From Odontesthes bonariensis (taxonomy: Eukaryota; Chordata; Actinopteri; Atheriniformes; Atherinopsidae): 64,000 nt of DNA. The notes beneath the pieces were generated by a model that did no database searches, was not told where the DNA came from, and saw only the letters and a list, made by a program, of their open reading frames with translations. This document shows, in pieces, positions 9,930-36,710 of this stretch. Position 1 is the stretch's first letter, and each line of letters begins with the position of its first letter. The stretch is from assembly GCF_027942865.1 (NCBI RefSeq), contig NC_134509.1, positions 27,784,197 to 27,848,196 of the forward strand. The letters are read 5' to 3'. A program made the translations under genes and the position numbers.

Positions 9930-12640
9930 TCTACCCCATAAACACTTAGTCGTGCACGCACACAAACAAACACTTAAAACACCTTCTCTCACTGTAAGAT
10001 TCCCTCCAGGAGCTTGACTACTTTTTAGAAAATATTTCTTTGGCATTATCCAAACTCCTAAATCCAGTGGTTAAGCTCTGTGTCAGACTTGTACTGTAGA
10101 ATCTCTGAATATTGAAAACAGCATGGTCAGCGTGCAGAGGAAGCCCTGAGGGATTTCTGTTTTTCGATGTCAGAGCCGGTCTGTGGCTTCTTGAAAAACT
10201 GAAAAGGGTCTTCTCATGTAAAAAGCTATCAGCATCTGTCAGCCTGTCACATGTGTTTGCGTGCGCTCCATCCAGTCGCAGCACCAACACGACCCGTCGT
10301 CACTGGCACACTGACAGTATTACTTAAAATGACTGGAGTCAGTATATCAGAGAGTTGAATGTCACAACACAATAAGCAAGCAGCTCTTAACTCTGGCACG
10401 AGATGTGGAGTTGCAGTTTCTTTATTATTTCTTTTTTGTCGTATCTTGTTGCCAGTGGCCGTAAAAACCCAACTTAAACTACAACTGAAGCTATTTCTTA
10501 ATATCAGAATTCAGGAAAAAAAAGGCACTCAATTGCAAAGTTTGATTTGACGATGCACGTTAATTGAAATGATTTCTGATTTACTTGAAAATTTGCGTTT
10601 TGATACCTATGTAAGCCCTTGAAAATAAGCTGAACCATTTTTGTTGGGGGTCTTTCGGATTTAATGTTTTTCAAGGTTATGCTAGCATTTACTTTGTGTC
10701 AGGGTTACTGAATGCTGAAGGTTAATGTTTAGTTATATTGAGATTAACAAATTAGAGGTTTTCACAGAGCTGTCTGAGACGAATTTGAAAAGAAGTCTGA
10801 TTTCAGTTTGAAGCCAGTTATCCCCTCCATCTATTATCCACTGTTTACACTGTTTGTTGTATTCATAACCTGAGGGGAAGAAAATACAGGTTTTTAAAAA
10901 AAGGAACCAAATGTTGGCTCACTGCATGAAAACTTTTAGCAGCTTTTTGTTAATATCAGGTGTTAATATCCATTCTGTTAGAGACTTTTTGACTAAATTG
11001 GACTCAATTTTAGCTGAAAATGTGGGAAGTTTGGCTGATGGGGAAAAATCTGAAACGGATTTGGATGATTCGGGTTTCCATTGAATGACCGAAATCTATC
11101 ATCCGGTCGTGGTTTGTCGATTTCAGCGACTATGCACTAGCATTGTTGGTATTTATGCAATTCCATCTTCTGTACATTTTGTTGGGGTCACTTATACGTG
11201 AGGTGAAGTTCTCTATGCACCGTTGATAGGTGTGTACGTTACACCTACAGTATATGTATGAAATTTGACGTGCTTGTATCAAAGAATGTAGTCTCTTCTT
11301 GCAAGGTGCTTTTTTTTGTCAACGTGGTGCTCTGCTGGTGAACAGTGAGCTGAGGCCAAAACCCTTCGTGTAACTTCAGTTCGTCATGTTTCCTGCGTGT
11401 ACCTGAATTTTCTATTTAGTGATTTGGAGAGTCGAGGAGTTTGGATGATGAGTTCTATTTGTTCACATGCAAAAATAACCATGACAACACACTGAACTTC
11501 CACCCAGTTTGGAAACGAGGAACTGTAGGAAGAGCATTTTAACTATTGGCAGCTTTAGTTGGAAAACTAATATCGGCTCAATGTAGAGTGACAGTAAGAC
11601 TACACTAAAAGGCTCTGAAGTGAATTGCAGATGTGCCACCCACAATCCCAATCCCCAATCTCCCCCCCCCCCCCCCCCCCGCCTGTCTTCTCTTTTCTCT
11701 CTGAAACTCAGCAAGTCTGTCCACCTCATGTTACTCTGCTTATATTTGTCTCGGGAATTTGACTGGAAACTCCTGCTCCGAGCCTCTCGCCTGTCATACT
11801 CGATTTGATTCGCTGACTTGATGCTGTAAACATTCCTTGATTTGGATTAGTATCTGTCTTTTGATGTCCTGTATGTTCTGTTGCCAACTGAATGCATATT
11901 CCTAATCACGCTTTTCTCTTGTGTTAAGCAGGCTTTTGCTATGACCTTTTGTTTATTTTCTCTTTTTTTTTCTTTTTTTTTTTTTTTTATGAACACGTGA
12001 CACTTATGTGTTCAGTAACACTGTCTTTTGTGGGATGTGTGGACACTAGTCACTCAATTATCAGTTGGTTAGACTTTTTTTTTTTTTGTTTCCATGCCAA
12101 ACGTGGGGGGAGGGGGGGTTCTTTATATTGTTTGTGAAGCTTGGTTAAAGGGTTGGTGTTGTGCTGACAAATGTTGAGCTACAACCTGAATTTCGGGTTT
12201 GGTTTGCGGATCGGTCAGAGAAACACGTCACCCTTGAATGTTTCTGTGTATTGTGTTGGCAGCATTGCTGTCTTTTTGGTGGAATTTTACATATGAAGCA
12301 CTTGTTCTGTACTGCCTAAATCAGTTATGAGGAAGATTTTCTTTTCTGTGTTTTGTTTTTTGCTGCCATTTATTTTTTCTAAGCTCTTTGCTGTGACGCA
12401 ATTCAACATCTGTCGTTGATTGTTCTGCTCTTTTGTCTCTTATTTGTGTTACTTGCCCTGCTTTCCATATTTTTTCAGTGACAAGCCTTTTTATATTTTG
12501 TGACTTTTTTTTTTTTTTTTTTTTCCATCAGTCCAGGTCGATGAGAAGCTGTTATATTTTGTTTATATAAAAAAACCAACTTGGGTAAACAGACCTTTGT
12601 AAGGATGAAAAAAAATAAATAAAATTTGTACTTTTTTTAT
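9930..12640 (+). other. Probable long 3' UTR of tfap4
   Basis: No coding signal follows the stop at 9927-9929. The stretch holds a poly-C run (about 11664-11680), T tracts (11967-11988, 12508-12524) and AATAAA signals only near its end. A UTR of about 2.7 kb is inferred because no earlier convincing polyadenylation signal was noticed. Its true end needs transcript evidence. Confidence 0.35.
12614..12623 (+). terminator. Overlapping AATAAA polyadenylation signals (candidate)
   Basis: Two overlapping AATAAA hexamers (12614-12619, 12618-12623) are followed by a T-rich stretch at 12632-12639. Further AATAAA copies lie at 12785-12790 and 12828-12833. Any of these could end the tfap4 transcript. 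Confidence 0.4.
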
Positions 12641-12840
12641 TACCCTCTTTACTGTTTGATTAACTTTAATTATCACAACACTTTTGGTCCACCAGGTGGT
12701 GACAATGAGTTGCCCTTCATGTGGCAACAGCAGACAACAGTTGCTCTGCAACCTTGAGTTTACATTATTGCTTAAAAATAATCTAATAAAGCACAGAAAT
12801 AGCTTATTTTGATCATTAATTTGTATGAATAAAGTTTAAA

Positions 12841-14260
12841 AATATTTTTCTTAAAAAGAAAGACGGCACATTAAATAAAGCTTTGGTACATCCGTTGTTT
12901 TTTGTTGAATGGGCATGGAGCTGTAAGGCTGCATTTGAGTCGTGCAGAGCTAACCATGTGGGGGCGCACATGGTGGAGCATCTTGGAATGACTTGGGTTC
13001 AGCAGCAAAACGCTGGTATGATTAATCGGGTATAAAAAGATCCCAGAGAGTTTTTCAAAACTGAAGACTGGCAGGAATTCACTAGCAAAACTAACCATTG
13101 TTTCTTTACAAAACAATTAAAGCAAATGTAATAGTTCATTACCTATTGTACTTAATATTACTATATTATTTGGAGAATCCACAAAATCCTCTGTAAAGCA
13201 GAATCTAACATCAAATGGCCATGATTTTTGGACTGGCACTGCATTTAGTTATTCAGATCAGATGCAGCTTATGTTACTATCTTTCATACTGGGACAGACA
13301 CTACTGGTACTGCTTTTATCTTTCAAGTCGTCATTTTGAAGCGCATTAAAAAAAAACGCATTAATTAAATATTAACAATAAATAAGAAGAAGAATTAACA
13401 CAAGGACAAAGTCAACAATCTATATTAAAAACTGAATGTTCAGCCTCTGAAATGCTTTTTTTTTCTGTCTCTTCAGTGACTGAGATAAATGTACCGCAGA
13501 TTGTGACAATCGTATAAAGTTTATTTCAGAAAGACTGAATGTCGGGTTTTAGGCAAATCTGTAATGGAAATCCCTGCTTGCACTCCGTGACACATTTTTT
13601 TTTTCACCTGATAATTTATTAATCCATGAATAACTCTGCACCTTTGATCTATTATTTCTATGCAGAAACACAATCCAATTTAATCTTGTATGTTGAAAAG
13701 TAAACAGGAAAAAAAACTACCAGAGAATATAGTTCTTTGCTGCAAACACAAATGGAAGTGCAAAGTTCCCTAAAAAAGAAAAAAATGCAACAAGATGCAG
13801 AAATGCTGCCGAACCTTCTGGGCCGTACTGTAGCTCGTTAAAGACGGACAGACATGAAATGGAAAACTGTGCTGTGGCGTGACTAATGAAAAATTCTTCA
13901 TGCTCCAGGCTGAAGAGGAAACTTATCAATCCACAATTTGAAGCCAGCATCCACCATGAGTATGTGGGTGCATTGTTGACCCGGTTTTATTGATAGAAAT
14001 TCAAAAACCCCACACATAATGTGTGCATCAGACACAAAATGTCATGATTCATTGTCAAGAGACAATCAGTATCTGCAAAATTGCGTGCCAGTCTAATGAA
14101 TAGTGGAAAAAAAAACTTCCTCATCTGAAGTTCACAAATAGATCACAATAAATTAATCCAAAGTTTCTGTTCCCTCTTAAACAAGGGCCGTAATAATCTC
14201 CAAACTACGAGATCACAACGTGGTCAGCAAGTCTTCCTGTTTCACTCTTCTCTCAACGTT
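12841..14260. other. tfap4-srl intergenic region
   Basis: AT-rich non-coding DNA. A phrase at about 13185-13260 (CATCAAATGGCCATGATTTTTGG ... GGCACTGCATT) resembles an old teleost dispersed repeat, but the match is weak and no ends are visible. No gene or intact element was found. Confidence 0.4.
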
Positions 14261-14274
14261 CCTGACGGGGCGGG

Positions 14275-14280
14275 CAGCTG
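14275..14280. promoter_or_regulatory. E-box CAGCTG upstream of srl
   Basis: A palindromic CAGCTG about 90 bases upstream of the srl TATA-like box. CAGCTG is the class of E-box bound by myogenic bHLH factors, which fits a muscle gene. It is also the preferred AP-4 class site. Such hexamers occur often by chance, so function is inferred only. Confidence 0.3.
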
Positions 14281-14363
14281 TTCCGACACACAATGGCAGA
14301 TATGGTTGGAGCTGCTGCGCCCCACCTCCTTTGGTGTGCCCTCTGACCTTCAGCAGCAGCAGC

Positions 14364-14374
14364 ATTATATATAG
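14364..14374 (+). promoter_or_regulatory. TATA-like box of srl
   Basis: ATTATATATAG lies about 40 bases before the ATG at 14411. With the usual 25-30 base spacing, transcription would start near 14395-14403. That is after the in-frame upstream ATG at 14384 and before the ATG at 14411, which supports 14411 as the start. The sequence match is clear; its use is inferred. Confidence 0.45.
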
Positions 14375-14410
14375 CTGGGAGAGATGATCAGAAGGCCCCT
14401 GGCAGCCAAA

Positions 14411-29096
<14,686 letters not shown>

Positions 29097-30250
29097 GACG
29101 GATGAGAAGGGTGCAGGAGGAGGAAAACAGGTGGAAGATGGCAGCGGCAGCCAGAGGGTTTCCTGAAATAATCACCACTTGTGTGGACTTGAGGCCTGGC
29201 TGTGGGTGGAAGAACAGATCTAATGAGAAACAAAGAATGGAAAATGTGAAAACATCTAGAGTTGGAGACAAACCTGAGTCAGAGAGGACTTAAGAATATT
29301 TCTTAATGTTTGTTTAAATCTGCTGAATGTACCAAACTGACATGTGACTGCCCGACAATAATTATCTAGTGCACACTGAATTGTATTGGGCAACTGTTAA
29401 AAAAAAGAAAATAAGCTTTCGCACATACAATTTGATCACAATTTCATGTATAGTGTAGATAAAAATGGGGTTTTGTGCAAGCTGTGCTAAATGTCTGCAG
29501 CAGAAAATACTTAAGAGGTAGCGTCTCTTTAACCTCTCATGATATGTAAATGAAATAACAGCAATTGTTTTTCTGTTTTTCCTTTTCATTATTTATTCCC
29601 TTTTTCATCAAAGAGAGATGCTGGCAGTGACTTCCTCACTACTGGGAAGATAAATTCTGCCACTCTTATGTTTTTTTGTGTGTCAAGTCTGAAGATTCAG
29701 TCTAATCTGCTGTGCTGTGACTCACCTAGCCACCTCATAATGTGCTAAAATCAGGATAGGCTGATATTGGTGCATTCATATAGAAATAAGGGTGCTCACT
29801 TTGTGTTCAGTTGCTGCTTTTCACTGTTTCTGGAGTCATTTTTCTCTGCATTACGGTGTTCTGTATTTGTCATGTAAACTGTTTGTTTTTATTTGAATAT
29901 TTTTCTGCATTTTAAAAGTGTAACAAGAATTTTTAAATCTAACTTGTAGTTTCCAACGTAAGTAAGCGTGTATACAGTGTAAGTGATGCATTTCAGCCCT
30001 TTGAACTGTTAGTTTTACCTCAGCAGTGCTGCATACCACATGGGCATTTCCTTAAAAAAAACAATCTTTTCTTTAGTCTGTTTATATTTGTCGTTGTTTC
30101 GTGTGATTTCTTTTGAGTAAACCACAAAAACAAATCAGCAAGCTTGTTTCTTTTGTGAGGCCTTGAAGACATCCAGTTAAAATCTCTTGTAATGAAATAA
30201 TTGCAACTCATTATTCCACTCTGTGGTTGTTTAGCTGCACAATAAAAGGT
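29097..30250 (+). other. Probable 3' UTR of srl
   Basis: No coding sequence follows the TGA at 29094-29096. An AATAAA hexamer at 30241-30246 is a plausible transcript end, giving a UTR of about 1.15 kb. This is inferred from position and signal only. Confidence 0.4.
30241..30246 (+). terminator. Candidate srl polyadenylation signal (AATAAA)
   Basis: A canonical AATAAA followed within 30 bases by a G/T-rich stretch (GGTGTTTGGG). It is the best candidate seen downstream of the srl stop codon. Confidence 0.4.
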
Positions 30251-31849
30251 GAAATGGTGTTTGGGAAATGTGAGACTACACGAGCAAAGAGGCAGCAATT
30301 CTTACAATACACAGGTTAGGATTGCAGACTGCTACAATGTCACAGTGAAATATTGTACACCAATTTGACCATAAACAGTATTACAGCATTGTGTGGATCT
30401 TAAACGTGTGTAACAGCTGGGTGAACACACATCCGACTGAGTAACGTAAAAGAAAAAGGCCGTTTCTTCAAAGCGGCTGGTTAATTTTCTTCTGCAATGA
30501 CTTTAAACAGGCAGCAGATGGCGCTTCCCTTCAATGTGTTGACTCAACATATCAAAAGAAAGAAGTTTGATTTCCTTTTTAAAGCGAACTAAGCTTTTAG
30601 TCCAGGTAAAATCCCAAATCAGAGAAGAAGTCAACTACTGGGGGGAATTCACCTCTGTCTGTTATTTTATAAAGTCCTTTTACTTGGGATACACACTCTT
30701 TAAAACATGTGTTAGTCAATACAGTAGTTTGTGATGTGCTTGTTATAATCCCTGTATCATTTCATCAAACGGGTGGATTCTATTTGCCTTAAATGATATG
30801 AATGTATGAGTGTATATCGGCCTAAAATTTACTATTATTCACCAAAACATTCTTTAGACTGATCCCAGAAATGAGAAACCATGAGATGCAACAGAGCCAA
30901 CACAGGGATAACAATTCAATAACAAGTAGGAGACTGTATTTCAATATTGAATGAGTTCAGTTTTTTTACTTTACCCAAAGTACTGAAACTAAAAATGTCT
31001 GTAGTCATCTGAAACTACACTATGCATTTGTTTTGTGCTGTACATGACATACATCTAGTATACACATGAGGGATGAGTAAAGAGGCAGTTCAAAGTGTGA
31101 AACGGCTAAAATTCAGAAAGATTTAGCTGAAAACACTCTGGAAGCCATTGGCTGTCATTCCATTAAATCAATAAAGTTCCTGAAAAACCATGATTTGCCA
31201 GTTGTTGGACGTCACAATATCAAAGTTTCATTATGCAGTTATCATGATCATAAGAATTGATATTATCGGAACCTCAATGGAAGTTAAGAAGATTATAATA
31301 AGAATAATTCCATGAGAAAAACATGCGTGTGATTTGTTTATACTCTCTATTTTTAATTGCACAAATAAAACATAACGAGGAGACAGTCTGTGATCATACT
31401 GTGACTGTAAAAACATAACATCTGCAACTGGTATAAAAAATGTAAATTTACATATCATATTAAGCTATTATTAGTTATTATTAAGTTATTATTAGAGTTA
31501 AGCTACCAACACCTTCTGTACAGTCTGACAAACTAACTGCCAAATCAGCCTGTGGCCAGCGGGATGTTGGACTGAACCAACAGAAAGTGGTGTAGGTTTG
31601 GGGGTGTATGATTTTTGTTTGTTTGTTTTTGGTAGTAACAAATATCTATACTATGAAATACACCCCAACTTTGACTAATGGGGGTGCAGTTGCTTCAGTT
31701 GCTCCATTGCTCGTGGGGCCTATATATGTATGTAGTCATCTATCTAGAGACATTCATGGTATATTTGATGTGACAAATTGTAGCCAAGCTTTAGCCCTCA
31801 GACAGATGACCTCATATTAGACTGTAGAATACTTTCTATACAGAGATGT
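30251..31849. other. srl-adcy9 intergenic region, first part
   Basis: AT-rich, with ATTA-type low complexity around 31463-31500. No gene or recognisable element was seen before the Tc1-like copy that begins near 31850. Confidence 0.5.
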
Positions 31850-32672
31850 CAACTCAGTGACTGCAAGGTGTCATCCTGTGGCTTCAAAACAACCCTAAAT
31901 CATCAGCCCTCCGCCACCGTGTTTGACAGTTGGTATGCTGATATGCTGTGTTTGGTTTTCTCCAAACGTGCTGCTGTCCATTATGACCAACATCTCCACT
32001 TTGTCCAGAAGTCTCGTGGTTTGTTCAGATCTAACTTTACAAACCTAAGCTGTGCTTTCATGTTTCTTTTAGAGAGAAGAGGCTCTCTACTGCAACCTTA
32101 TAACAAGCCATACTTGTTCAGTCTTTTTCTAATCGTACTGTCATGAACTTTAATGTTTAACATGCTAACTGAGACCTGTAGAGTCTGAGATGTAGCTCTT
32201 GGGTTTCCTGCAGTTTTTCTAAGCATTGTGAACATTGTGAGCATTGTGACCTTGGTGTGAACTTGCTTGGACATGCACTTATGGGAAGATTGACTAAGGC
32301 CTTGAATGTTTTCCACTTCTGAATAATCTTACTCACTGTAGAATGATGGATCACAAATTGTTTGGAAATGGTCTCATAACCCAGATTGATCCCGGACTGA
32401 TGGGCGGCAACAATTGATCTGTAAGATCGCTGCTGATGTCTTTCCTCCTTGGCATTGTGTTAACACACCTGAATGCTGCAGGCCAGCAAACTGATTCTGT
32501 ATTTTGGTTTATTTTTTGTTAAATGAACAATGAAACTATATGTTGTGTGTTGTTCATTAAAAGTTGTATTTATCTAATTTTAAGACCTGGTGGGACTAGA
32601 TCTTCTCTTATTACAGCCAGGTATTAAAATCATTTAATTGAAAGAGAATTTACTTTCTTTTTCAGATGACTG
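31850..32672 (-). mobile_element. Tc1-like transposon, 3'-truncated, on the - strand
   Basis: The - strand carries the element's 5' terminal region. The end reads CAGTCATCTGAAAAAGAAAG from 32672 downward, next to a TA at 32673-32674, the dinucleotide that Tc1 elements duplicate. It continues through the long non-coding lead. The transposase start (MPRRKDIS, from about 32460) follows, then the HTH region (HHSTVSKIIQKWKTFKA), the linker (NPRATSQTLQVSVSMLNIKVH) and STIRKRLNKYGLL. After this come frameshifts, stops and decayed catalytic-core sequence down to about 31850. The C-terminal part and the second terminal repeat are missing. A short CACAATGTT-type duplication at about 32222-32246 disturbs the linker. 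The copy is inactive. Confidence 0.8.
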
Positions 32673-34187
32673 TATATTCTATAAGTACTCTTTAAAAGTA
32701 TTGGAGAAAATAAAGATTTTGACTTAAAGATGACAAAATGTAACTGTATACTATCATGCTGTAAGGCTAAAACATTTTTATTGCACATTGGCTACATAGG
32801 ATACATTTAAGGGAAAAAAAGAGACTTCCTCTTTGATATGAATGGCGTTTCCTGTGTATCAACTCATTTTCCTCTGTAGTTTGTTGTATAAATTCACCTC
32901 ACAAAACAAAAGTTTCTTCTTCTTCTTAAACATCAACATTCAAATGTACAGCTTTCTTGTAGTTGGGACTCACCTCTAATGCAACAGGTTAATTTTCCAC
33001 AGTGGCACATAATGTCACATGCTCATGCTCAACACAGCACGGACACACTTGTTTATATGCAATAAAAATGTTACACCTTGTAACGCATGTTTGAGCTCAT
33101 GTAATCTGTGTTTGCTGAGCGCATCAGGTTCTCGGCGTAGTCTGTGCAGACTTATCAGGGAAGCTTTATCATCTCCTCAAACAGTCCTCTCTTGTAAGCT
33201 CTTGAACTTAAGCATGAGCACACTACCCACATGTCGTGTACACACACACTTATTTGTGCAGAGGGTTAGTAACTATGCAGAATCTGAAGTTCAAATATTA
33301 TTGCATCTGTAACAATACTCACACACACCGACTCAAATCAGAACTATGAACCTTTATCACCTTGTTTATCTTCTTCCTGTTCACCTGCAGTTCAAAATCT
33401 TATCTCGTTACTGATTCCAGTTAACTAACAAACCACAAACAAGCTTAGTTACAGTATGTGATAGCCAACTTAACTCAGACATAAATGTCATCCATTTGAA
33501 AGAGAAAACATTTGTCATTTGTCTGCAATGTTGAAAATAATCCAAACATCAAGGAATGCGGGAATGAAGAGAAGCGACATGATAAAAGCACCCAATGGAC
33601 AACAGAATCAACAAAACAACCAAAATAGAAAACACATTTTATACATATATATGTCATAAATTAATTAATATGATTTCAGATAAACCAGCTCATTGTAGTG
33701 TGTTGACATAGTTGTTTCTCAAGAAGCCACTTCTGTGGTGAAGACTTTCACAGATGTTACGTTTGACTAAATGTACTCTTCCTGTGTTGGATTGTACAGT
33801 TTAGTCTGGCTACTTCTCTCCTAACTCTGTCGATAGATTTGAAATAGACAAAATCCTAGCCTTATAAAATCTCTCGTGCTTCATGAAAAATTCTTCAGCT
33901 AAATTAGCAGAGATCACTTGCAGGAAATATGACAATGATGACAACTAAATGACTTTTTTTTCCAGAACCTCCACTGATTTTAAAACAGTAGGGTATGTAT
34001 CAGACCAACGTAATAAACAATAACTAATCTGATGCAAATGCATCTAGGCTGCTCCGTTTGATACAAAATCTCTAATAAATGTAACATTTGAAGAAATAAA
34101 GTCATACCTTCTGACATATCCTTTTTATGTGGGTCATAAATCCAAGATTTGAGTCTAGAGATTAAGATCCAATTTATTGGTCATGCA
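32673..34187. other. srl-adcy9 intergenic region, second part
   Basis: AT-rich non-coding DNA between the Tc1-like copy and the LINE. Short CA runs lie near 33239-33248 and 33320-33327. No gene was seen. Confidence 0.5.
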
Positions 34188-34318
34188 AGGCAAGGCAAGG
34201 TAATTTTATTTATAGAGCAAAATTCGTACACAAGGTAATTCAAAGTGCTTTACAGCTATATAAAATCACAAGAAGAAATCATTAAAAAGAAATAAAAAAT
34301 AAAAAACCCATAAAAAAT

Positions 34319-34346
34319 AATCATTAATTAATTAATTAATTAAAAA
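34319..34346. repeat. (ATTA)n low-complexity run
   Basis: Repeated ATTA tetranucleotides within the 3' untranslated tail of the LINE copy. It is probably slippage in the element's A-rich tail. Confidence 0.7.
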
Positions 34347-35876
34347 GTGAAGAGTGCAGATCAAATACTTTCAGGTGCGTCATATGCACAGCTAACTGTT
34401 TTCAGCCTGGATTTAAACATTGTCAGAGCTGAGGCCTGTCTCACATCTTCTGGAAGACTGTTCCAGATTTTAGGGGCATAAAACTGAAACGCAGCCTCAC
34501 CTTGTTTAGTCCTGACTCTGGGCACCAGCAGGAGACCCCTCCCTGAGGTTCTCAGAGCCCGAGTTGGTTCATATGGCTCTAACATGGCAGAGATGTACTT
34601 TGGCGCTTGACCATGAAGAGACTTGTACACAAGCAGAGCTGTTTTAAAGTCTATTCTCTGAGCGACAGGAAGCCAGTGCAGAGACCTGAGCACTGGACTA
34701 ATTTGGTCGTATTTCCTGGTTCTAGTCAGGACTCGAGCAGCAGCGTTCTGGATGTACTGCAGCTGTCTTACAGCCCGTTTAGAGAGCCCAGTGAGCAGGC
34801 CGTTACAGTAGTCTAACCAGCTGGAGACAAACGCATGGATCAGTCTCTCTAAGTCTGGTTTAGACACTATTCCTTTGATTCTGGCAATGTTTTTTAGATG
34901 GTAAAAAGCTGCTGATGTTATTGATTTAATGTGGCTGTTAAAGTTCAGGTCTGAGTCCAATATTACCCCGAGATTTCTAACTTAATAATTAGGTTTTAGA
35001 GAGAGAGTCTCAAGGTGACTGATAACATGCTCTCTGTTTCTGTGGGCCACAGACAATGATTTCAGTTTTGTCTGAGTTTAGCTGGAGAAAATTGTTTTGC
35101 ATCCACACACTGATCTGTTCGATGCAGTGACACAATGTATCTACAGCCCCGTGTTCTCCTGCTGTCAGTGACACGTAGATCTGAGTGTCATCTGCATAGT
35201 AGTGGTAGGACACATTATAGCTGCGTATTAGCTGGCCTAGTGGAAGCATGTACAGATTGAACAATATGGGTCCCAGGATTGACCCCTGGGGAACCCCACA
35301 GGTCATAGCCATTTGGTCTGAGACACAGTTACCAATTTCACCAAAATATTTCCTGTCCTCCAGATAGGACTTGAACCAGTTTAAAGCACGACCAGAGATT
35401 CCCACCCAGTCTTCTAACCTCTGTAATAAGATCGCATGGTCAACTGTGTCAAAGGCAGCACTCAGGTCCAGCAGAACTAAGACTGTGACTTTACTTGCAT
35501 CTGTGTTCAAGCCGATGTCATTTGTCACCTTGATCAGAGCTGTCTCAGTGCTATGGTGGGGCCTAAAGCCTGATTGGAAAGTATCAAAAGCATTGTTAGA
35601 CAGGAGAAAGTCACTAAGCTGTTGGTATACAACTTTTTCTAGGACTTTGCCTAAGAATGGTAGGTTTGATATGGGCCGGTAGTTGGTCAGTACTGTGGCA
35701 TCAAGATTGCTCTTCTTTTGAAGAGGCTTAATGACAGCAGTTTTTAAGGCCTTTGGAAATGTTCCAGTCTGGAGTGAGATGTTGACTAGATGAGCGAGTT
35801 GTGGTAACAAACTGCTCAGCACAGACTTTAGAAATCTAGTGGGCAACTCATCAAGGCAGCACGATGATGAACTCAG

Positions 35877-36277
35877 GCTACGGCTACACGAAAACGAAAC
35901 AAGGTTTTTTTTTAAAACGGGTACGAAAATTCTTGCGACCACATGGAAACGCGCTGCTGTAAAGACTCAGGTCCAGACGAAAACGGATGAAAACGATGAA
36001 ACGATGCAGTACACACGCCACTGTGTCACGCCACGCTGTGAGACAATAGAGAAGTGTTAAAATTGGCTCACAGCGTCAACGTGTGACTGACGCAAAAACG
36101 TTTTAGCTGTAACAATGGAAACGAAACGAGGCCGTTTTCAAACTTTCCCACTCTGGAACCCGTTTTCAAAAACTATCGTTTTGGGGTAGTGGGAACGCCG
36201 GCTCCGTGTGGCCGCGACAGCGAAACGATAAGAAAAAGTATCGTTTACAGTGAAAAACGTTTCCGTGTAGCCGCAGC
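35877..36277. mobile_element. 401-bp MITE with inverted ends, nested in the LINE
   Basis: The left end reads GCTACGGCTACACG and the reverse complement of the right end reads GCTGCGGCTACACG, 13 of 14 identical. The two sides are flanked by CTCAG (35872-35876 and 36278-36282). Removing the element and one CTCAG restores a continuous LINE reading frame across the junction (IICSL then SSSSCCLDELP), so both borders are supported independently. The interior is CG-rich with repeated AAAACG phrases and has no coding capacity. The 5-base duplication does not settle the superfamily; hAT (8 bp) would need a different border. Confidence 0.85.
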
Positions 36278-36394
36278 CTCAGACTGCAGATGATTTCTTC
36301 GACACTTTTGTCAATAACAGGTGTGAAATGTGTCAGCTCTAGGTGTCTTGCTGGCTGCAGAGTAGTTATTTGTGTTGTGGAAATTATTGCATTT

Positions 36395-36710
36395 TTAATA
36401 CATGCACACACATGAAATTTGTCCTCCGCTTTTAACCCACCCAGGTTGGCACCTGTTGACACACACATGCACATACACAGGGTCACACACTCAGAGACAG
36501 ATGCCAACCTGGATGGTGGGAAGCCATTCAGCGCCCGGGGAGCATGGGGGTACTGTGCCTTGCTCAAGGGCACCTCAGCCGTGACAAGGAGGTGGACTGA
36601 CATCCCTACAGCTATCAGTTCCACCAATTGTTTTTGAGTGGCGAGAGTGGGAATCGAACTGCCAACCTTCCGTTTATTGGACCTCCGACTCTAACCAGCC
36701 TTAGAGTCGG
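36395..36710 (-). mobile_element. tRNA-derived SINE-like repeat (- strand)
   Basis: On the - strand the head at about 36705-36640 reads GGTTAGAGTCGGAGGTCC, then GGTTGGCAGTTCGATTCCC. This contains a pol III B-box match (AGTTCGATTCC) with an A-box-like TGGTTAGAGTC about 35 bases before it. The body continues with a phrase widespread in teleost genomes (GTGCCCTTGAGCAAGGCAC...) down to CGGAGGACAAATTTCATG near 36413. It abuts the 5'-truncated end of the LINE. The repeat is recognised by its tRNA-like promoter and from memory; the family name is not certain. Confidence 0.6.

Larger units (their letters stand above)
34188..36390 (-). mobile_element. L2/Rex1-group non-LTR retrotransposon, 5'-truncated and interrupted
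   Basis: Lies on the - strand between srl and adcy9. From high to low coordinates the reading frame gives a leader (about 36375-36283), a 401-bp MITE insertion (35877-36277), then the reverse transcriptase in 35860-35010 and a C-terminal domain in 34960-34361. Motifs are intact: NYRPISNLPFLGKVLEK, DLSAAFDTVDHAIL (motif A), GVPQGSILGPILFNLYM (motif B) and YYADDTQIYV (motif C, at about 35183-35210). A stop or frameshift near 34961-35009 splits the two parts. The 3' end (34360-34188) carries the (AAGGC)n-type tail and 'GCACTTTGAATTACCTTGTGTACG' phrase shared by fish L2-type LINEs and SINEs. The endonuclease is missing. The exact clade within CR1/L2/Rex1 is not certain. Confidence 0.85.

Noticed and set aside
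12890..13120. Possible Tc1-like leader (GGGTATAAAAAGATCCCAGAG)
   Set aside because: It loosely resembles the leader of some fish Tc1-like elements, but no terminal repeat or transposase fragment follows, so the match is too weak to list.
34607..35682. + strand open frames opposite the LINE
   Set aside because: They are the complement of the LINE reverse transcriptase frame and have no independent coding signal.
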